Source: Gnetum montanum (Eukaryota; Streptophyta; Gnetopsida; Gnetales; Gnetaceae). Taken from it: DNA of 29,941 nt. The translations under genes were made by a program, and so were the position numbers. The DNA is taken from assembly GCA_015680685.1 (NCBI GenBank), contig MNCI01002657.1, forward strand, positions 600,222 through 630,162, written 5' to 3'. The notes under the pieces are model-generated. The model saw only the letters and a program-made list of their open reading frames with translations, did no database searches and was not told the origin of the DNA. This document shows positions 9,685-19,750 of this stretch, one piece after another (positions within the stretch are counted from its first letter, which is position 1; every line of letters starts with the position of its first letter).

Positions 9685-10513
9685 TGATGAGTAGTGAGGT
9701 ACCCCTACACCCAACCATACAAATCACAAGTGTTCAGGCATGATCCAGTCAAATTCTATGGATGGAACTAGTTGTGGCATCAAGATTGTTATGTCTTAAT
9801 CATAGTTCACTATCTTCCCACTTGAACTAGTAGTAGCTTTGTCACATATGGTTTAGTCCAAAGTGATGCATATGATCTTTATTACTTTATATTTTATAAA
9901 TTTAATTACCTAGAACAAGAATGAAAGGTAGAGGAATTTAATATCTAATTAATCTATTGCCTAGCTAGTGTAACACAAGTACCCATTCCCACTTCTTGGA
10001 CACATTTTGAACACATGTAGCATTGCTAGGTTACCACATGTTAAGCGTTTTTGGGTTACCAAGTGCTACACGTATGCTCAAAGTGGTTGTGCTTCTGTTC
10101 ATTAACAATTAGAAATTAATTGCTTAATAAAAATGCATTAAAGTAAAGTTTATGAATAATACATTCATTAAAAGAAACATTAATCTATTCTCAGTGCTGC
10201 AAGGATTATTAATAGGGCTTGTTTTTATTCCCATCACATTGTTGTGCTCAGGTACATTAGTGTTCAAATAAAGGTTTGTACACATTCAGACTCTTGCTAT
10301 GGATACTTAGAAATATTCTAACTCTAGAATGACTAAACTGCAAGAACTTCAATACTCTATGCAAAAAATGATTAAAAACTATATGCAAAACATGTGCCCA
10401 AGCATTATATTGATAGGCTGACACATATCCCACAATATTGAATATCCAATATCGCATCTTGGCCCTCAATATCAGGTATGCAATATCATAGCCAGGAAAA
10501 TCATGACTCATCA
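9685..10513 (-). repeat. Copy A 5' LTR, complete (829 bp)
   Basis: The minus-strand LTR begins TGATGAGTCATGA at 10513 and ends ACTCATCA at 9685, giving TG...CA ends with an 8-base inverted repeat. It is followed after one base by the primer site. The segment 10030-10513 is collinear with the 3' LTR. Part of it (10237-10279) also matches the minus strand of 29900-29941 in copy B's LTR, with AAATAAAG and ACAC in register. Confidence 0.88.
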
Positions 10514-11165
10514 ACTAGTAAAATACAAGTAACAATTTAAGGCAAAGAGGTCCCTTACTACAAATAGTTGTGCTACCTCGGATTAATCCTCCAATCATAT
10601 GGTGAAATTAATAAAGATATAAGAAATAAAATTGAGGTAGGTTGGTAAAAATGGAGACAAGCTAGTGGTGTTCTATGTGATAAAAGAATACTAATAAATG
10701 TGAAGGTAAAATTTTATAGGATAGTAATCAGGCCTACTATGCTATATGGTGCTAAATGTTAGGCTCTACAAAAGAAGCATGAACAACAAATTAGTATAGA
10801 AAAAATGTAAATGCTTTGATATATATTGACTATTACTAGAAGAAATAAACTACATAATATAGATATCATAGGAAGACATTGAGTGGCTCTTATTTCAAAT
10901 AGCAACTTAGATGGTTTGGACATGTGTACAGATGATCAAACAATGAGCCTATTAATAAAGGTTGTTACATCATTGTTCTAGTAAAAGTACCCAAAAAAAA
11001 AAGAACAAAGAAGACATGAAAAAATAATCAAAGATGATTTAAATAAACTACAAATAGAAAAAGATCTAGCTTTGTATAGAGGAAAATAGTGAAAAATAAC
11101 TCACATAGCCAACCACATTTTTTTGGGACAAGGCTAAGATGATGATGATAATGATAATGAGATAT
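10514..11165 (+). pseudogene. RTE-like LINE reverse transcriptase, right fragment and 3' tail
   Basis: The reading frame broken at 4386 resumes here: IQVTI, stop, GKEVPYYK, stop, LCYLGLILQSYGEINKDI, then KWRQASGVLCDKRI and RPTMLYGAKC. These match the usual DGQEV...YLGS..Q.DGEI, KWR.ASGVLCDKR and RPAMLYGAECW of this plant LINE RT. The C-terminal DLALYRG and HIANHIFLGQG follow. The element ends in a GAT/AAT run (11138-11160), the short microsatellite tail typical of RTE-type LINEs. Several stops (TGG to TAG type) make it a pseudogene. Confidence 0.83.
11138..11160 (+). repeat. Trinucleotide 3' tail of the RTE-like LINE
   Basis: Repeats of GAT with AAT interruptions follow the end of the LINE coding region, where RTE elements normally carry a short tandem repeat instead of poly(A). 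Confidence 0.65.
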
Positions 11166-11190
11166 GACCTCATACTATAGTAAAATTATA

Positions 11191-11476
11191 GAAATAGAAT
11201 GTCATTATGTTTTTACTCATGGGGCTTCTTATTTATGACACTAAAGACTACACAAGTTTTGATTGTCATGTTACTGAGGGTGTCTATTCAAAATGTGGAA
11301 ATTTGTTGTCAACTATGTTTTTCCTTGAAAAGCCAAAACATGATTTGCTTAGCAATTTGCAATTCCCCGACAACAACATGAAAAAGAAATTTTGCAAGAT
11401 ATGCAATTCAAGGAAACATGTTGAGCCACTAGCAATGCCATATGTATTTGGCTACTTGGTAGTAGAGTTAGGTGCT
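11191..11476 (+). pseudogene. NRPA2: C-terminal fragment of RNA polymerase I subunit 2
   Basis: This resembles the extreme C-terminus of the second-largest RNA polymerase I subunit, which transcribes rRNA genes in the nucleolus. The first frame (11191-11235) reads THGASYL, matching the family's AHGASYLLHD. After a one-base frameshift near 11230-11237 the homology continues with a degraded zinc-finger (VYSKCGNLL where the family has VCSLCGSLL; the first Cys is Tyr), then KFCKICNSRK and EPLAMPYVFGYLVVEL. The end of the known protein reads similarly: AMPYVFRYLAAEL. Homology stops at 11476, before the real C-terminus. The frameshift and the lost Cys make it a pseudogene. No upstream exons were recognised. 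It starts about 30 bases after the LINE tail. Confidence 0.8.
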
Positions 11477-11552
11477 TGGTCAAGTATCTATTTATATAAT
11501 TTTTTTTATTGCACATTGGTCCTTAGTCAATTTGTAGAGTATCTTAACAATG

Positions 11553-11625
11553 AAGTGTTAGCCTAGTGGTAAGAATATTGATTTGAATGCTCAAAGTCAT
11601 GGGTTCAACTTTGGTAGAGTTATAA
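11553..11625 (+). repeat. tRNA-derived SINE head or decayed tRNA
   Basis: TAGCCTAGTGG at 11559-11569 fits the RNA polymerase III A box, and GGTTCAACTT at 11602-11611 fits a degraded B box, with about 32 bases between them. The cloverleaf stems do not pair convincingly, so this is more likely the 5' head of a plant SINE than a working tRNA gene. I could not place the SINE's 3' end. Confidence 0.5.
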
Positions 11626-12540
11626 AGTTCTTTATTTCTAATCAATATATTTAATATCTTTACAGAGAGTTTCCTCCTTCTCTTTATAAGAAACTCTTTA
11701 GCAAGAAGTGAAAACCTATGAGAGTGCTTATAAATAAGAGCAAGGCATGATCATTTTCCTACCCCAAAGGAGAGGTTTTTCAAGATTGGTTATAAATATG
11801 AAAACTTGAAAAGGCATTCCAAAATCGTTGGGTTTTTTCTTTAGATCTGTACTCTAAAGTTTTTTAATATTATTATTCATTTTTTGAGTCCAACACCCCT
11901 TATAAAGTTCTAATTAGACTACATATCTTAAAATGTACCTATATTGCAATTATTTTGGGATTCAAATACCCCTAATTTATAGAGTATCTTTACCTTTTAT
12001 GAAAATGTAATATTTGTCCAATAAATCCTATAGATGTTTGAATGTGGTAAAGCTTCATTTTCAGTTTCAGTTTCACTTAATGCCAAATGATTATGCTTGT
12101 GTACATGGAGGAAGAATTAGTTCTTTGGGCATTTATTAAGCCAAATTTTGATATATGTTATAGTATTCTAGTTACATATGCCTTTTTTAGACTTATAATC
12201 TTGTTTTAATGTAAGATTATATTCTTAATAGTAATGTGTCAATGCAAGGATTCAAAGCATTCTACTCTAAAACTTAATTATAAAAGCAAATCCATAATTT
12301 GATAGATTTTTCTTAATGTTTACATTTGCTTAATGTTCTTTTAGTTTAGGCAAGAATTCTTCTTTCATTCTCCCCGAGGTAAGTATAGATTATCACAAAA
12401 GCATTTTAATTGATGTAGACCTTTACAAACTTCAAATCTTTTGGATGATGCTAATTAATATTTCTATTATATTTATAAAGTTCAAATATTTTGGGATGTT
12501 ACTTGGAAATGAGGAATGGGTTGAAAATAAAGTAGATTTC
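11626..12540. other. AT-rich stretch without recognisable gene
   Basis: I found no coding motif, LTR end or array. A weak hairpin lies near 11665-11695 (AGAGTTTC...GAAACTCT). The lower part of a SINE could be included at the left edge. Confidence 0.5.
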
Positions 12541-12929
12541 ATCTTACATGAGCTGCAAAAGCTGGCTTAGGTTGCAAACGTTCGTTTGGCTGCCCAGGAG
12601 TCTATATCTGCTTTCTCCTCCATTTCTCTTCAATGTAGTTGTTCCAGCAAATACCGGTACAGAAAGATGCAGCAGGTATATGAATGGCACAAGACACACA
12701 GATGTAGCAATGCAAATTCAGCACTCCAGTGCAAGGTGAATCTGTTTCTCTTAAGGAAGTTCAGTCGTATATCATCCAAACTCTCTTGGCTGAGCATCCG
12801 TAATGGCTGAACAAAAATCACATAAACGCAAAAAGAAAAACTGCAACTCTGCGTGATGCAAAAGGTGTTCTGTGTTATGAGTAGAGACTAGCATATCTGA
12901 AGAAAAATTCACGTTATAAATCAAGCTAA
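12541..12929 (+). pseudogene. Unidentified exon-like fragment
   Basis: This segment has more balanced base composition than its surroundings and plausible protein in more than one frame. The most gene-like frame runs from 12735 to 12929: it reads SLKEVQSYIIQTLLAEHP, a stop, then WLNKNHINAKRKTATLRD and later RLAYLKKNSRYKS, with a second stop inside. Another frame upstream (12586-12720) reads LAAQESISAFSSISLQ. The mix of frames suggests a decayed exon or processed gene piece. I do not recognise the family. Bases 12827-12880 recur, diverged, at 13691-13744. Confidence 0.35.
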
Positions 12930-13839
12930 CCTAATCAAATATACTTGCATGTCATGTGGAAACCCGCATCCTTTGGATAAGTGAGGCTAGTTTCACCAGG
13001 CGAACGCCTAGTTCTGTGTCCGTTGCCTAAGATTTGGAAGACCCTAAGATTTGGAACACCATTGCCAATCATGGTCTTTCTGCCAGGATACCATTGGCAA
13101 TCATGGACTAGCAATTTCAGTGGGAGCAAGGAAAATTTATTTCTTTTCTTTAGTTTATTATTTGCAAAAGGCTATATAGCCCTCTCCAGTTGAGACTATT
13201 CCCAGGTTTTTGTACCCATACAAGAGGTGCCCTAGGCAATAGTCTCTTAAACCGAGTTTTCTTTCCCAGTGTTGGTGCATCCAAAATTTTTGCATCAACA
13301 CAAAGAAATCATCCACCTTCATGCTCTAACATCTTTAAATAATATGCCACCTAAGGTTTCTTAGTGTTGAAGTTCAAGCATGCAATATAATTTTAAATGA
13401 AGCAAACCTTTTACTTTTTTTTTTCCCATCCCTCTTGTTGATTTTCTAAAGTGGGTCCAAGGTAAAGTAGGAATTTTTTATTAAGGAAAAATTCAAAAAT
13501 CAATTTAAATTCACAAGTAAAAAAAATTGAAATTTTGCATCCAATCATATCAACAATTACAAGAAACATAAGAAACTTTGGTCATACTAAAGTCAAACGC
13601 AAATTAGAAAATAGAGGAATTCCATGAACAAACTTTCTCACAACCATACAAGAACAAAATGAAAAAGGACTTGAGTGCCTTTATGATTTGGATGTAAAAA
13701 GAAAAATTGCAGCTCCTTATGATGTAGAAGGTGGTGTGCACTGAGAAATGTGAAGTTGCTAGGAAATCTAAACCACCATAGAAAAGATCATAATTAAATA
13801 AAGACAGTAGTGGTGTATGCTTGTCAAATCGTGATCGTA
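12930..13839. other. Intergenic stretch with short repeats
   Basis: No gene is recognised. Two short direct repeats occur: CCTAAGATTTGGAA twice at about 13026-13055, and ACCATTGSCAATCATGG twice at about 13060-13108. At 13269-13302 there is an imperfect hairpin (GTGTTGGTGCA...TGCATCAACAC, one mismatch). 13691-13744 repeats 12827-12880. The 5' half of copy B's gag, its 5' LTR and primer site should lie here if the element were complete, but I cannot find them. Confidence 0.5.
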
Positions 13840-14545
13840 ATTACAGGAGGTGAAAATAAGCTAAACATGCCTACTAAAGAGGTAAGCGTAAAATTGCTAT
13901 AGTAGAGGAATTTGTGGAGGCTAACTCTGATGATGAAACTGAATGTAACATATGCCAATATGAACATCCAAAGGGATGTTGCCCTATGGTGTCACACTTA
14001 CAAGAGTTTAGAGTGTATGCATTGAATCTTTACCTAGCATGAAAGAAAGCTCCAAGATGATTGCCTTACCCTCAAGCTAGTCCAAGGGAGTTCCACCAAT
14101 AGTAACAAGCTTACTACCCAAGTGGAACTCCTTCGCAACCTTATGAACAATACGAACAATAGTACCAACCACAATCATGGGGAATGCCACTACCAAGGTA
14201 ATAGTATCCTTATAGGCAACCAGATTCATACGGATACTATGTTCAATAGCCTGTCTCCCCTAGGCAATTTACAAGCCATACATCATTCTAGCATCACTCT
14301 TACCCTCCAGAGTATCATCGAACACATTCACCATCTACTCAAGGGGAATACCCATATCTGTATCCTTATCATCCTCCACATCCCTCTACACCTACCCCTC
14401 CACCTTCAACCTAATTACCTCTTACTTTGTCTATGCAGGGTGAGATTCCTCCACATCCACAACAATGAAATGCTACAAGGGCTATACACTCAAAACTAGT
14501 TTTTCAACCAAGTGATTTGGATAATCAAGTAAGGAAATGACTTTT
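13840..14545 (+). pseudogene. Copy B gag, C-terminal part
   Basis: The frame reads KRKIAIVEEFVEANSDDE, then the Cys/His cluster CNICQYEHPKGCC (13944-13982) and CPMVSHLQEFRVYALNL. It aligns with copy A's gag (CDICIYDHSKGHC, ALNLKF). A Tyr/Pro/Gln-rich tail follows with PQSWGMPLP, YGYYVQ and PVSPRQF, matching A's PQSWWRPSS and YYVQQYVSP. The capsid part present in A is missing upstream of about 13840. Several CAG-to-TAG and CAA-to-TAA stops are present. Confidence 0.8.
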
Positions 14546-14689
14546 TTTTTCTAGCCCAACAATCCTCTCTAGCCCTTACAACCTATTCCAACTAATCATC
14601 CTACATCTCCATCACCCTCATCCTCTACATCAAATACCTTCAAGTGCCCTTCAAACTAAGTGCCACCTAGGATCTACACTATAATGCTA

Positions 14690-15130
14690 ACTCATGTTGT
14701 TTTTGACTAGATTAAGGCTGACAATCTTCCTACAAAAAGATCTAACCTGGGAAGTCCACTCATGCATCTACAGATTGCTAGGCAAGAACCATGCAAAGCA
14801 CTTATTGACTTTGGTTCCAAAGTTAACCTCATCTCCCATGACATGTACAAGGCTTGGAACCTACCACCTCTGAAGAAGAGCAACATTCATCTAGAATTAG
14901 TAGATCAATTGATTACTATTCCTTTGAAGCTAGTAGAGGACATTGTGACCACGGTTCGTGGGTGATGTTATCCTACTAATTTTCTAGTAATCAAGGTGGA
15001 CAACTAGAAAAATGACTTTCCTATCATTATGGAAAGATCTTGGTTAAGCACAGTTGACACTCGAATGGGTATAAGGGATCTATCTCTAGAAATATCCAAG
15101 GAAAATAAGCTAGGAAAAATTAAGAAGAAG
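14690..15130 (+). pseudogene. Copy B aspartic protease
   Basis: This is the retrotransposon protease that cleaves the gag-pol polyprotein. The frame at 14762-14965 reads ARQEPCKALIDFGSKVNLIS, the active-site region, in which the catalytic triad Asp-Ser/Thr-Gly is Asp-Phe-Gly at 14807-14815 (a C-to-T change would do this). After a TGA, FPIIMERSWLSTVDTRMG follows, matching the family's FPIILGRPWL..(A/V)DA..G. Stops at 14963 and beyond mark it as dead. Copy A lacks precisely this part. Confidence 0.82.
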
Positions 15131-15613
15131 TGTGTTCTATGCATTGCATAGAGTAATAATGGATGCAATTGTGTGCAAAGGGTTTATTCAATTAAGAGCA
15201 CATACATTAAAGCATGCAATCAGTGTGCACAAGAGATCAATATTCCAAGGTGTTTATACACAACAGCCACAAAGCTGAAGGGCACCCAGTGGCTGATAGC
15301 TAATTTAGATAGCAGCACAATATGCATGGAGCTAACTGAGAGCCTAACATGTGCATATGTTGAAGGCATAACCAAAATTGAATAAGCTCATTCTCAACTC
15401 TCTAATGAAGATGATGATACTTGTTGGGGAGAGGTGTAAATCCTTGATTACTTCAAGTAAGAGCCCTTACAACTAAAAGCTTTACTGGCTAGTATGCAAA
15501 GAATGATAAACTAGTCATCATTGATGCCAAACTTTCTCCTAAGAAAAAAGAAAAGTTATTGAAATTGGTGAATAAATTATCAATATCCTTTTCTTGGTCA
15601 TATCCAGAGCTAA
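15131..15613 (+). pseudogene. Copy B protease-RT linker and RT start
   Basis: The linker (15173-15385) reads NNGCNCVQRVYS and YTTATKLKGTQW, the counterpart of copy A 7077-7300. Near 15585-15613 the frame enters RT with FSWSYPELTGIDL, the usual F(A/S)WSY...PG(L/I)D start of gypsy RT. The frame is cut at the L1 insertion and continues at 21698. Confidence 0.78.
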
Positions 15614-15630
15614 CAGGAATTGATTTAAGG
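15614..15630. repeat. Target-site duplication, left copy (17 bp)
   Basis: CAGGAATTGATTTAAGG here is identical to 21681-21697. The pair flanks the L1, and removing the L1 with one copy restores a continuous gypsy RT frame (ELTGIDLRICQHHIY). Confidence 0.95.
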
Positions 15631-15974
15631 GGGGGGTGTCAGATACCAAAAAGATAATTTTATTAATTAAATAAGATTAAGTACATGATCTACATCTAAG
15701 CATATTAATGGATAAATAGGGAGAAGAACAATGACAAATGCAGATGATGAAAGAAAACATCTTGAAACTTAATCCTTCTTAGGGAGTGGGAGTACATTCC
15801 AAAGAGCAACCTAATGCCAGGAATCCAAAAGAACTGCGAGTTAATAAGACTAGGAGAACAACAAAGAGCTCAAAATGCTCAAAATTATGATAACACACTC
15901 CGATGTAGCAGATCAAGATTGGGAGGAGTGCATGAGCTGGTGTATTTGCTCCAAGGCTGCAAACAATAAAACAA
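15631..15974 (-). other. L1 3' untranslated region
   Basis: This noncoding stretch follows the ORF2 stop at 15975. It contains AATAAAA about 30 bases from the end and finishes with a run of six C residues next to the target duplication, rather than poly(A). Confidence 0.75.
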
Positions 15975-18900
15975 CTAATTAGTATCCAACTTTAACTTAG
16001 AAGTACGAGATAAAATTTGGAAATGCACAAGGCAAAGAATTTGATATTTTTCCATAATATTTAAATGGTTAGAGTTGGACGAATTAGTGTTCTGGAAAAG
16101 AGCAGTGCATCTGTGCTTCCATATATAGTAAAGAACGAGGGGCCTAATAAATTTTCCAAAGAAATTGAAGGTCAGTAGAGGGGGTGACCAAAAAGCCAAA
16201 TAAAATATCCTCTTGGGAAAACGTGCACAAAGGAAAAACTTTAGAAACCCACTCCCATGAAGACTAAGCGAAAGGGCAATGCCAGAAAATGTGGACAAAA
16301 TCTTCAAGACCTCCATAGAGAGGGCAATTAGGGGTTGAAATCCCAAGGTATTCACGACGTTTGTCGATAGGCAGGCCTTGATGCAAGAGGCACCAAAGAA
16401 ATTGTTTAATTTTTGGAAGAGTCGGAAGGCTCCAAACTCTTGAAAAGAGAGAGAGCCAAAACTGTTCAGACTCATCTTTGTGCCATGATCGATTGCAGCG
16501 ATTAACAATCAAAGAGGAATCATGCAACAGCTGAAAAGGCACATGTGGTTTATAGGGTAGAAGGTTCGATCCATTAGTCTATTGAAGACCATGGAAGAGA
16601 CTAGGAACCGAAGCATCCAAATGCAAATACTGATGAATGAAGTGATAAAGTCTATGAAGGCAATGGTGCATAATTCTGGAAGCCCCATATAAGTTTTCGA
16701 ACATATCCCAAGTAATCCACTGATTGGTGAGACGAAGACAGCTATGGGAAATAACTCCCTTTTGAAACTAGATGGTGGCTATCCTGGCATTTGAGGTGCT
16801 AGAGGAGCAGGACATAGGGGCAGCCACCAAGGGCAAATCTTAGAAAGAAGAGTAGGATTGATATGAATATTATTCCAATTCACATGAGAATGTAAGACCT
16901 GCCAAGCCTTCCAAATGCTTTTGAAAACATGTGTTCCAGGAATGATAATGTCATGAGGAGAAAGGATCCAATTAACAGGGTGGATACCCTTCCAGATAGA
17001 CCTATTCTTAGGGAATGCTTGTCGAAGCCTTAACTGAAGGAGATTCCCAATAATATTGGGAGCATCCAGGTGCTAAACCAACCACTTAGCGACAAGGGTG
17101 AGACCTTGCTTAAAGGAGTTCAAAAGGCCCAATCCGCCTTTGTTCTTAGGAAGAGTTACTATATTCCAGGCTACACAATGAAAGCCTTTTGGGAGTCCTT
17201 AAATGACCACATGAAGTCTCGGAATAAACATTCAAGCTTTTGATAAGCATGGGAAGGGGCCCAACATGACGAATAATAAACATGGGTAGAGGCACAAATA
17301 GACTTACATATTAGATACTTACTGGCGAGGGTGAGGGGTTTGGTTTTCCATTTTTCAATTTTTCTTTGAATTCGAGAAAGGACTTGGTCGCAGAGCTCGG
17401 ACGTTGGGCCTCTAAAGCAAAAGGGGATTCCCAAGAGCTTAATGATCTCATGATCTTGAGTACACTTCCAACTATAATTAGGAAAATGACTGTAGTTATT
17501 GGTGAAGCTATAAACAGAAGATTTATGCCAATTTATGATAGATCCAGAGAGGGAGCAATATTTCTCTACTCGAGACAAGAGACACTGCACATTATTAACA
17601 TTGTTTTGAATAAGGAAAAATGAGTCATCTGCGAAATGCATATTGAGGAGCTGATGTTGAGGAGAAGATAGATGAACCCCAAATAAAACATTGTTTTGAA
17701 TATCCAAGCTAATTGGATGACAGAGAAAATCAGCCGCAATGATGAAGAGGTAAGGGGAAAGAGGGCAACCTTGCCTAACAAACCTATGAATAGAGAAGGG
17801 AGAAGTGATGCCGAAGGTAGTCGCGATTCACGCAGTAGCATCTGAGAATAAGAATTCTACCATATGAATGAACTTAGGGCCAAAACCCAATTTAGTCATG
17901 GTTTGGATACTGAAGTCCCACTTAATGTTATCATAGGCTTTAGCGTAGTCAAGCTTCATCAGGAGGATATCCTGACCCTCATCCTCAGCCCACTTAAGAC
18001 CTTCCCAAGCAACCACCACGTTATTTAATATGTATCTTCCTGGAACAAAGCCAGTCTGCTGGGGGGAAATAATAAGGGTAAGGATTTTCTTTAATCGCAA
18101 GGCCAAACACTTCCCCCAAATTTTGTAAACCACATTAAGTAAGGTGATAGGTCACGAATTGGAGATACAAGTAGGATCTCCTGATTTAGGGAGAAGACGA
18201 ATAATCCCTTGGTTTAAGATTGGTCCCAAAGAGCCAGTAAGTGTAGCCTCTTTGATAACATGGAAGAGGTCAGAACCTACCAAATCCCAATGCTTTTGGA
18301 AAAATTCGGCTGGAAAACCATCATAACCTGGGGCTTTCCCAGGGCTTAGGTTAAAGCAAGCCTGTCGAAGCTCAACTGGAGTAATATCGGCTTCTACAAT
18401 TGTCAGCATAAAAGAATTAACCAATTTAGGATAATTTAGAGTGGCTGCCACGAAGGATGCAGGATCCATAGGAGTAGTGGTGAATAAGGCCTCAAAGTGT
18501 TCTTTAAGATAAGAGAGAAGACTATTTTGGTCAGTGATAATGGAACCATTTATGGAGAGTTTATCTAAAGAGGGTGAAGGGGAGGATCGGTTAAGGTACT
18601 TAAAGAATTCTTTACAATGCTCATCTTGAATGTTTAGCCAAGTGAGTCGACTTTTAATCAAGACACCTTATGCCTTATATACTTCCCAATGTTGAAAGCT
18701 AATATGGGCTCTGGCAAGCTCCCTTTGAAGGCGACTATTAAAGGAATCATTAGTTAGTTTGGTCGTAAGGTGCTCAATGTTAGAGCATATGTTGGTGTAC
18801 TCTTGCCGAGAGCGACAGGCAACTTCCTTACCATAATGATGGGCTAAATTCCTAACTCTACTAGTAGTTCGAAGCCACTAGTGGATCCAATCCTTTGAAC

Positions 18901-19750
18901 CTAAGGGTCTTGGTTCAGCGTTCCAAAGGCTAGAAAGAAGTTGTTGGGCGGAAGGAGAAGAGAAACATTAACTATGAAGCCTAAAGAGATGATAATTCTG
19001 TCGTTGGTGGTCATTATGGATCTGCATAGATAAAGTAACAGGGAAATGATCAGATAAGGTTGCATGTTGGTGGACTTTAGTAGTAGAAAGGGTCTGCCAA
19101 AAAGAAAGGGTGGAAAAGTAATACCTATCTAACTGACTATAAGTGGGAGCCTGCCCCTTACGAAGATTGTTCCAGGAGAAGCTGTTTAGAGAGCCACTAG
19201 CAGTGTCTGCGATGCCATCCAAAAGAAAGAAACGTTTCTTAAAATTTGACCAGGCTTGAAATTCGTGATGTAGAAGTTGAGAGAAAACAACCCCAAGCTT
19301 ATCATGAGAGAATTCCATCATGTTAAAATCACCACCAAAAATCCAAGGAATAGAAGGGAGGCTATGAGTGAGTTCATGCCACAATCGAGCTCGTTCGGAA
19401 GAGTCATTGGGGGCATAAATAGAACAAACTCTGAAGGGACCATGTGAGGAAGAGAAAATAGCCTAAGCCACTCGGTGACCTAAATCAGACCCATGTTGAA
19501 GGAGTTTGTCTTTGCAATAAGCTGGATAAAGAATGGCTGCACCACCTTTGCCACACTCATGCGAAGTAGCAAGAACAGAAGAATGGGGAAGAAACAAATG
19601 GGCTGAAAAAGATAATTGTTCAGCTAAGATCTTGATTTCTTGGAGGAGGAGGAAATCCAAAGTGAGATTTAGGCTAGAGATAAAGTTGCTGGCTCTTTTG
19701 TGATGAAGCCTATCAGTTAGGCCTCAAACATTCCAAGATAGGAAGTTCAT
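15975..19750 (-). pseudogene. L1 ORF2: endonuclease, reverse transcriptase, zinc-finger
   Basis: This protein nicks DNA and copies LINE RNA at the cut. The ATG at 19750 begins MNFLSWNV, a TGA, then GL. The endonuclease (18968-19750) shows LLLQEIK, IFGGDFNMM and LSDHFPVTL. RT (about 17171-18661) has SPGKAPGYDGFPAEFF, QQTGFVPGRYILNNVV, motif A KLDYAKAYDNI, QGCPLSPYLF and motif C FADD (MHFADDSFFLIQ), so catalytic residues are intact. A zinc-knuckle-like region near 16264-16400 reads CPLYGGLEDFVHIFWHC, and the C-terminus has YYIWKHRC. Defects are a few TGA/TAG stops and two frameshifts, one between 17171 and 16542 and one near 16264-16300. The ATG overlaps the ORF1 stop as ATGA. Confidence 0.92.

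Larger units (their letters stand above)
4519..10513 (-). mobile_element. Ty3/gypsy copy A, pol-less derivative
   Basis: This minus-strand LTR retrotransposon runs from its 5' LTR (9685-10513) through primer site (9666-9683), gag (to about 7420), a short protease-RT linker, a noncoding spacer and polypurine tract to a partial 3' LTR (4519-5001). Protease core, RT, RNase H and integrase are absent. Spacer segments match copy B: for example 6525 down to 6413 aligns with 25180-25300. A is therefore an internally deleted relative of B rather than another family. It sits inside the RTE-like LINE, whose reading frame resumes at 10514. LTR divergence, by eye roughly 15-20 percent, marks an old insertion. 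The 5-bp target duplication cannot be seen because of the N at 4518. Confidence 0.85.

Noticed and set aside
12548-12739. 63-codon plus-strand gene
   Set aside because: No family motif is seen and other frames of the same stretch look equally or more protein-like.
13190-13305. Terminal inverted repeats of a DNA transposon
   Set aside because: The arms are short and imperfect, and no target duplication or transposase is visible.
15631-15645. Polypurine tract followed by an LTR start (G-run then TGTCAG)
   Set aside because: The 17-bp duplication, the minus-strand L1 order and the exact rejoining of the gypsy frame show that this is the 3' end of the L1.
15637-15649. Similarity of GGTATCTGACA to the tRNA-Met primer site
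   Set aside because: Only about nine of twelve bases agree and there is no LTR next to it.
17366-17623. 85-codon plus-strand reading frame
   Set aside because: It is antisense to the L1 RT motif C region.
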